A stretch of 64,000 nucleotides of DNA from Chitinophaga agri. Lineage in GTDB: Bacteria; Bacteroidota; Bacteroidia; Chitinophagales; Chitinophagaceae. The DNA is taken from the NCBI RefSeq assembly GCF_010093065.1, contig NZ_CP048113.1:6342001-6406000 (forward strand), given 5' to 3'. Shown here one piece after another: positions 62,293 through 64,000 of this stretch (position 1 is the first letter of the stretch; each line of letters starts with the position of its first letter). The position numbers were made by a program, and so were the translations under genes. The notes beneath the pieces are model-generated. The model made no database searches and had not been told where the DNA came from. It was given only the letters and a program-made list of their open reading frames with translations.

Positions 62293-63783
62293 TTACTTTT
62301 GCTTCGTGATCCAGATATGAGGTAGGAGCTCTTTGATTCTGTTGATGGGATGGTCGTTAATGACCATTAAAACGTCCTTTAGCCAAAGGCTGGGATTAAT
62401 GTTATGTAGTTTACAGGTTCCGATCAGGCTGTAGAGCATTGCAATTCGCTTTGCTGATTCATGGCTCCCGGCAAAGAGGTAATTCTTTCGGCCTATAAAA
62501 GTCGCTCTTATAGATCTCTCAGCCGCGTTATTATCTGGATGTAGCTTTCCATCATACACGAAGGCACAGAGTTTATCCCAGCGTTTTATACTATAGGCAA
62601 GGGCTTTTCCTATCGGGCTTTGTGGAAGTACCTGCTTGTATTGGTCTTCCATCCAGCTTCCTAATTTCTTCAGTATAGGTAAGGAGTGCTTCTGTCTTGA
62701 AGCTGCTCGTTTTTCATTGTCGTGATTTAACGCTCTGCTATCGCGTTCAATCTGATAGACGAGCTGTAACTGTTCCAATACATATTCTGCTCTTTCCCGG
62801 TCGCTGTAAATAGCGTCAGATAAGTACCTTCTTGCATGAGCAAGACAGTGGATCAATGTTATATTATTGGTATCAACGATGCTATTATATGCAGAGTAAG
62901 CGTCTGTTTGCAGCGTACCATAAAAATCTTTCAGCATTTCTGCGGGTCCTTCCCGGCCACGCCCGGGTTGATAATCAAAGACAAGCAGCTTATTAATACT
63001 ATCCTGATAGAGCCAGTAATACCCCCGATGAGTGCTCCCTTTCTTATCCTTGTCGAGCACTGGTACCGATGTCTCATCAGCCTGCAAATAGTCAGCGTTG
63101 AGTACTTCTGTTACCAGCGCTCTGTAAATAGGAGTAATTAACGCAGCTGTCTTAGCAAAACCATCACTCAGCGTTGAGTATGGTAGCTTTATGCCATCTC
63201 TTTCCAGACGTTGTTGCTGGCGATGCACGGGGAGATGATCGCAGATCTTCTCAACAACCAGTTGAGCCAGTAAGCCTGGCCCCATCATCGATTTTGCAAC
63301 TGGTAATGTTGGCAAAGGTCCAACAATAATTTTTGACGACGTCTCATTCGCAGATGGGAGAAGGTACTTGTTACGGATGTAACGGACTACATAAATTTCA
63401 GCGGGTTTGTATTCCAGCACTTCAGTTTCAGTGGTGCCAATATGTTTACTACCAGCTGGTATATGGTCTGGATCTATAATTACATCTTCTCTTCGTAAGT
63501 GAGATGGTATGGTATGACGGCTATCTCTGGCTTGAGTCGCATCTTGTTTTACAACTTTGACATAAGTCACCTTCTTTGCATCTAACACGTTGCAAACAGC
63601 AGCAGATTGTTCTGTTGGAATATCGAGTGCCAGTTGATTCTTATCTGCGGGAATAAATCGCTCCTGGCGAACTCCGAAAATCATCTTCTTGAGCTGATTC
63701 AATTCATGCTGCAGCTGCTCAACCTTGTTGATGGCAGACTCATAGAGCTGTTTGTAATCATTATCTTTTGCTGACGTACTCAT
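62293..63783 (-). CDS. IS66 family transposase (TnpC)
   Basis: A 496-residue DDE transposase. N-terminal coiled-coil (about 8-40) with KKMIFGVRQERF, then the zinc-finger-type and HTH parts, then the catalytic core with YLQADETSVPV, LQTDAYSAYN and HPDNNAAERSIR supplying the DDE residues, and the C-terminal IS66 segment HNINPSLWLKDVLMVINDHP. It is full length and looks intact, so the element may still be active if tnpA and tnpB are complete. Confidence 0.95.
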   Translation of the reverse strand: MSTSAKDNDYKQLYESAINKVEQLQHELNQLKKMIFGVRQERFIPADKNQLALDIPTEQSAAVCNVLDAKKVTYVKVVKQDATQARDSRHTIPSHLRREDVIIDPDHIPAGSKHIGTTETEVLEYKPAEIYVVRYIRNKYLLPSANETSSKIIVGPLPTLPVAKSMMGPGLLAQLVVEKICDHLPVHRQQQRLERDGIKLPYSTLSDGFAKTAALITPIYRALVTEVLNADYLQADETSVPVLDKDKKGSTHRGYYWLYQDSINKLLVFDYQPGRGREGPAEMLKDFYGTLQTDAYSAYNSIVDTNNITLIHCLAHARRYLSDAIYSDRERAEYVLEQLQLVYQIERDSRALNHDNEKRAASRQKHSLPILKKLGSWMEDQYKQVLPQSPIGKALAYSIKRWDKLCAFVYDGKLHPDNNAAERSIRATFIGRKNYLFAGSHESAKRIAMLYSLIGTCKLHNINPSLWLKDVLMVINDHPINRIKELLPHIWITKQK

Positions 63784-63832
63784 TGCAATTGCAATGTTAT
63801 CAAATGGAAATCAATTATTTGTTAGCGCGATG

Positions 63833-64000
63833 TTAATGATCGGAAGATTGTCGAAAATACCGCCTGCGGTACTGGACTTTATCCATCTGAATGCCTTGCA
63901 GAATAAGCATCAATTGTGTAGAAGTAAGCGAGGATTGTACCCCACCTGGTTTAGGAATCTCAAATGTTCCCTTCTCAAGCCGCTTGTAATAAATCGCAAA
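63833..64000 (-). CDS. IS66 accessory protein TnpB (C-terminal part)
   Basis: The open frame from the right edge to TAA at 63833-63835 reads FAIYYKRLEKGTFEIPKPGG, then QLMLILQGIQMDKVQYRRRYF. The YYKRLEKGTFE and ILQGI parts are the hallmark of the IS66 Orf2/TnpB family. The N-terminus is outside the window. It lies 49 bp upstream of tnpC on the same strand, the usual IS66 order. Confidence 0.88.
   Translation of the reverse strand, partial: FAIYYKRLEKGTFEIPKPGGVQSSLTSTQLMLILQGIQMDKVQYRRRYFRQSSDH

Larger units (their letters stand above)
62248..64000. mobile_element. IS66 family insertion sequence (partial, runs off right edge)
   Basis: The left end starts GTAAGTATCCGGTAGACA at 62248, like IS66-type ends beginning GTAAG. 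Inside are the tnpC transposase and part of tnpB, both on the minus strand. IS66 elements make 8-bp target duplications; the 8 bp before the end are CATTAATT (62240-62247). The other end is outside the window. Confidence 0.85.

Overview
The window reads as chromosome of a Bacteroidota bacterium of the Chitinophagaceae, most likely Chitinophaga or a close relative. Evidence for this: type IX secretion (T9SS) genes and cargo (porQ, a PorP/SprF protein, type A and type B sorting domains), Bacteroidota-only families (DUF4954, DUF4421, DUF4382, DUF5683), many -7 boxes of the form TAnnTTTG instead of sigma70 boxes, and a tmRNA tag ending in NYAMAA. Genus placement is inference. No function here was tested by a database search.

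Layout. 1-6.1 kb: a partial DUF4954 beta-helix protein downstream of glmS, a histidine phosphatase lipoprotein, mgtE and a bestrophin. 6.2-15.2 kb: a SET-domain protein, then a MarR regulator leading hutH-hutU-hutI. hutG lies further on, separated from the rest by a secreted GH5 glycoside hydrolase on the other strand. 15.3-26.7 kb: small exported proteins, purU, aconitase, a PspC-like protein, a DUF4382 lipoprotein behind a 765 bp gene-free stretch rich in repeats, kdsA and an SDR-type threonine dehydrogenase. 26.8-30.6 kb: the assimilatory sulfate genes cysH-cysD-cysN with an Rrf2 regulator upstream. 30.6-33.8 kb: parA-parB-DUF5683-dapB, overlapping or tightly spaced. 33.9-44.2 kb: a UPF0173 hydrolase, a membrane metallophosphoesterase, two outer-membrane proteins, lon, porQ, pdxJ and ahcY. 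44.7-51.7 kb: a 2022-residue Calx-beta surface protein with a type B T9SS tail, directly followed by its likely PorP/SprF partner. 51.9-60.7 kb: GNAT, DsbA-like, PolX-like, a histone H1-like Lys/Ala repeat protein, L27/L21, a GH3-family enzyme, dxr and rseP. 60.8-64.0 kb: tmRNA, whose 3' end is the edge of an integrated element carrying an IntDOT-like integrase cut short by an IS66 insertion that runs off the window.

How the parts work together. HutH, HutU, HutI and HutG make a complete route from histidine to glutamate and formamide; the MarR protein is positioned to control the first three. CysD/CysN make APS, and CysH has the Fe-S cysteines of an APS reductase, so no APS kinase is needed. 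AhcY, PdxJ, KdsA, DapB, GlmS and Dxr are housekeeping biosynthesis. The T9SS genes match two cargo types present here.

Most worth following up: the IS66-broken integrase at ssrA; an 11-bp tandem repeat family in two intergenic regions; a 40-bp-arm inverted repeat; tandem sites spaced 21 bp that resemble LytTR operators; a hairpin in the L21-L27 leader; promoters that abut start codons; and a PolX-like protein that has lost its polymerase aspartates. I saw no CRISPR array, tRNA, rRNA or recognisable defence system.
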